Source: JBBRSC01 sp038245795
GTDB taxonomy: Bacteria; Actinomycetota; Acidimicrobiia; Acidimicrobiales; Microtrichaceae
Assembly (NCBI GenBank): GCA_038245795.1
Contig: JBBRSC010000161.1
Span: forward strand, 1-7,845
DNA length: 7,845 nucleotides
Reading direction: 5' to 3'
Part shown: positions 6,352 to 7,845 of the stretch, in pieces
Layout of the letters: every line of letters starts with the position of its first letter
Position numbering within the stretch: the stretch's first letter is position 1
Notes under the pieces: generated by a model
Databases searched by the model: none
Told to the model about the DNA's origin: nothing
Seen by the model: the letters and a program-made list of their open reading frames with translations, nothing else
Program-made: the position numbers and the translations under genes

Positions 6352-7845
6352 TCAGGTGAGAGATTTCGCGAGGCGCAGCGTCGCCAAATTTCCAGGCGCC
6401 GCGAGTCCGGCCATCGCCACGTCGTAGTCCGGGAGTGCATAGACCTCACCGTCGTCGGTGATCATCACGAAACGATCGAACTTCGCCAAGAAGGTCCGAT
6501 CATGCGAGACCGCAATCACCGTTCCTTCGAAACCGTCCAGTGCCTGTTCCAACGCCTCTGACGACTCGACATCGAGGTTGTCGGTTGGTTCGTCGAGCAG
6601 CAACACGTTGTGGCCTTCGAGTTCCAGGCAGAGGATCTCGAGCCGTGCCTTCTGACCTCCGGACAGCGTTTCGAATTCGCGGCGGGCCCCGGCTCGAAGT
6701 CCGTAGCGGGCGAGCGACTTCATGGCACGCTCGTCATCGTTGACTCGTTCACGCACGATGTCGAACACCTCGCGACCGACGAAATCGGGCCGGATGTTGA
6801 TCTGGGTGAACACCCCAACGGACGTCCTCGGTCCGAACGAGATCGAGCCTTCCTCCACCGATTCCGGCTGCTCGAGTGCGCGCAACAGGTGACTCTTGCC
6901 GGTGCCGTTCGGGCCGATCAGTCCGACTCGTTCGCCGTGGTACACCTCGTCGGAGAACGGAAAGAACAAGTCGCCGATGGACACTCGGTCGATCCTCACG
7001 ACGCGACGCGCCTCGTCTGCACCGCGGAGGTTCAGGTGGATCTGTTGGTCCGGGACCGGTGGCGGCGGGGGTCCGGCGGCGACGTACTTCTCCCACCGGG
7101 TTTCGGCAGCATTGGCCTTGGTGGCGTTCTTGAAGTTCTGGGCTGCCCGAACCTTCATGATCTTCATGTGGTTGAAGAGTCGTCGCTCCTCGTCGTTCCA
7201 TCGCTTGAGATCGTCGCCCAGCTTGTCCTGTCGACGCTGACGCGCCTCCGGAAACGTCAGATACGAGCCACCATGCACCCAGCAGCCAGACCCCTCGATG
7301 ACGACGATCTTGGTAGCGACGCGCTCCAACAGGGTGCGGTCGTGCGACACCATCAGGATCGTCGAGCGACAGTTGGTGATCTGCTCCTCGAGCCACCCTC
7401 GGGTCGGAATGTCGAGGTAGTTGTCGGGCTCGTCGAGCAGCAACACATCGGCGCCGGAGTTCAGCAGGAGGTCGAGCACCAGTCGTTTCCGTTCGCCACC
7501 CGACAACTCGGAGACGAGCCGGGTCGACAGATCGCCGATGTCGCTCTTCACGCTCCGTTGAGCTGCCGCGTCCCATTGTTGCTCGAGTTCGTAACCACCG
7601 AGGTCGCCCCACTCCGTGATGGCTGTCGCATAGCCCATGCCATCGTCAGTGCCATCGGCGAGCCGGTGCTCGGCGTCGACCAGAGCGCGGCCAGCGGTTC
7701 GAAGTTGGAGCGGCGCCACCTCGATCAGCATCTCGCGCAAGGTAGACAGCGGGTTGCTCATGCCGACGTCCTGGGTCATCGACAGCATCGATCCCCCGAC
7801 GGCGAACTCGCCCTCATCAGCCTCGAGTTCACCCGACAGGATCCG
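6352..7845 (-). CDS. ABC-F family ATPase (N-terminus outside window)
   Basis: A soluble protein with two ABC ATPase domains and no membrane domain. ABC-F proteins bind the ribosomal E site and act in translation or antibiotic protection. The frame is open to the right edge (497 codons visible), and the edge residues RILSGELEADEGEF match the segment just after a first Walker A motif, so that motif lies outside. Visible-residue positions: Q-loop region near TQDVGM (23-29), signature LSGGERKR (114-121), Walker B VLLLDEPDNYLD (134-145), H-loop SHDR (167-170); charged linker with the ABC-F coiled-coil extension at about 195-255; second Walker A GPNGTGKS (311-318), signature LSGGQKAR (394-401), Walker B LLLDEPTDNLD (415-425), H-loop SHDR (447-450). 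DEPDNYLD and DEPTDNLD replace the usual DEPTNHLD; I recall similar variants in actinobacterial ABC-F proteins. A methionine at 7788 is internal, not the start. Which ABC-F subgroup this is, and whether it confers resistance, cannot be decided here. Confidence 0.93.
   Translation of the reverse strand, partial: RILSGELEADEGEFAVGGSMLSMTQDVGMSNPLSTLREMLIEVAPLQLRTAGRALVDAEHRLADGTDDGMGYATAITEWGDLGGYELEQQWDAAAQRSVKSDIGDLSTRLVSELSGGERKRLVLDLLLNSGADVLLLDEPDNYLDIPTRGWLEEQITNCRSTILMVSHDRTLLERVATKIVVIEGSGCWVHGGSYLTFPEARQRRQDKLGDDLKRWNDEERRLFNHMKIMKVRAAQNFKNATKANAAETRWEKYVAAGPPPPPVPDQQIHLNLRGADEARRVVRIDRVSIGDLFFPFSDEVYHGERVGLIGPNGTGKSHLLRALEQPESVEEGSISFGPRTSVGVFTQINIRPDFVGREVFDIVRERVNDDERAMKSLARYGLRAGARREFETLSGGQKARLEILCLELEGHNVLLLDEPTDNLDVESSEALEQALDGFEGTVIAVSHDRTFLAKFDRFVMITDDGEVYALPDYDVAMAGLAAPGNLATLRLAKSLT

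Noticed and set aside
6303..6449. N-terminal extension of TrpB2 by 49 residues
   Set aside because: It would overlap the 3' end of abcF out of frame, and the extra residues are basic and unlike TrpB2 N-termini; MSETLRYN at 6302 fits the family.
7786..7788. ATG at 7788 as the start of the ABC-F gene
   Set aside because: The frame continues open to the window edge, and the upstream residues (RILSGELEADEGEF) match the segment after Walker A, so the gene begins outside the window.
1..7845. tRNA, rRNA, CRISPR arrays, insertion sequences or phage genes
   Set aside because: No cloverleaf, regularly spaced repeat, transposase or integrase motif or terminal inverted repeat was seen; nearly all bases are accounted for by six genes.

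Overview
This window is a piece of a GC-rich bacterial chromosome with housekeeping genes packed tightly together. The protein set (an actinobacterial-type ABC-F ATPase with DEPDNYLD and DEPTDNLD Walker B motifs, a PPDK-type protein next to dnaG, and a GC-rich third codon position) suggests an actinobacterium. A lineage such as Acidimicrobiia would fit, but class-level placement is a guess from general resemblance and no search was run. I see no mobile element, tRNA, rRNA, CRISPR array or sign of recent transfer.

Layout: five of six genes are on the minus strand. Read in that direction from the right edge they are: an ABC-F ATPase whose N-terminus lies outside the window (6352 to >7845); after about 50 bp a stand-alone TrpB2-type tryptophan synthase beta chain (4938-6302); then, past a short convergent gap, a polytopic membrane protein of unknown function on the plus strand (4061-4816); then a divergent control region of about 90 bp; then a minus-strand operon of a PPDK-like protein lacking the ATP-grasp half (2472-3971), DNA primase dnaG (565-2472) and the primary sigma factor rpoD/sigA (<1-568, cut off in region 1.2).

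The three-gene operon is the main point of interest. Its members touch: TGATG joins the PEP-utilising gene to dnaG, and ATGA joins dnaG to rpoD, so translation is probably coupled. dnaG followed by rpoD is the core of the classical macromolecular-synthesis operon, which couples replication priming and transcription initiation. Here the leading position is held by a metabolic phosphotransfer protein with a phospho-histidine domain and a complete PEP/pyruvate barrel but no nucleotide-binding domain. The trpB2 and abcF genes probably form a second transcription unit. No stretch over 300 bases is without a gene; the only intergenic spaces are about 50, 89 and 121 bp. I found no clear new defence or mobile system. 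The unexplained items are the truncated PPDK, the histidine-rich membrane protein, and small symmetrical elements in the two control regions around it.
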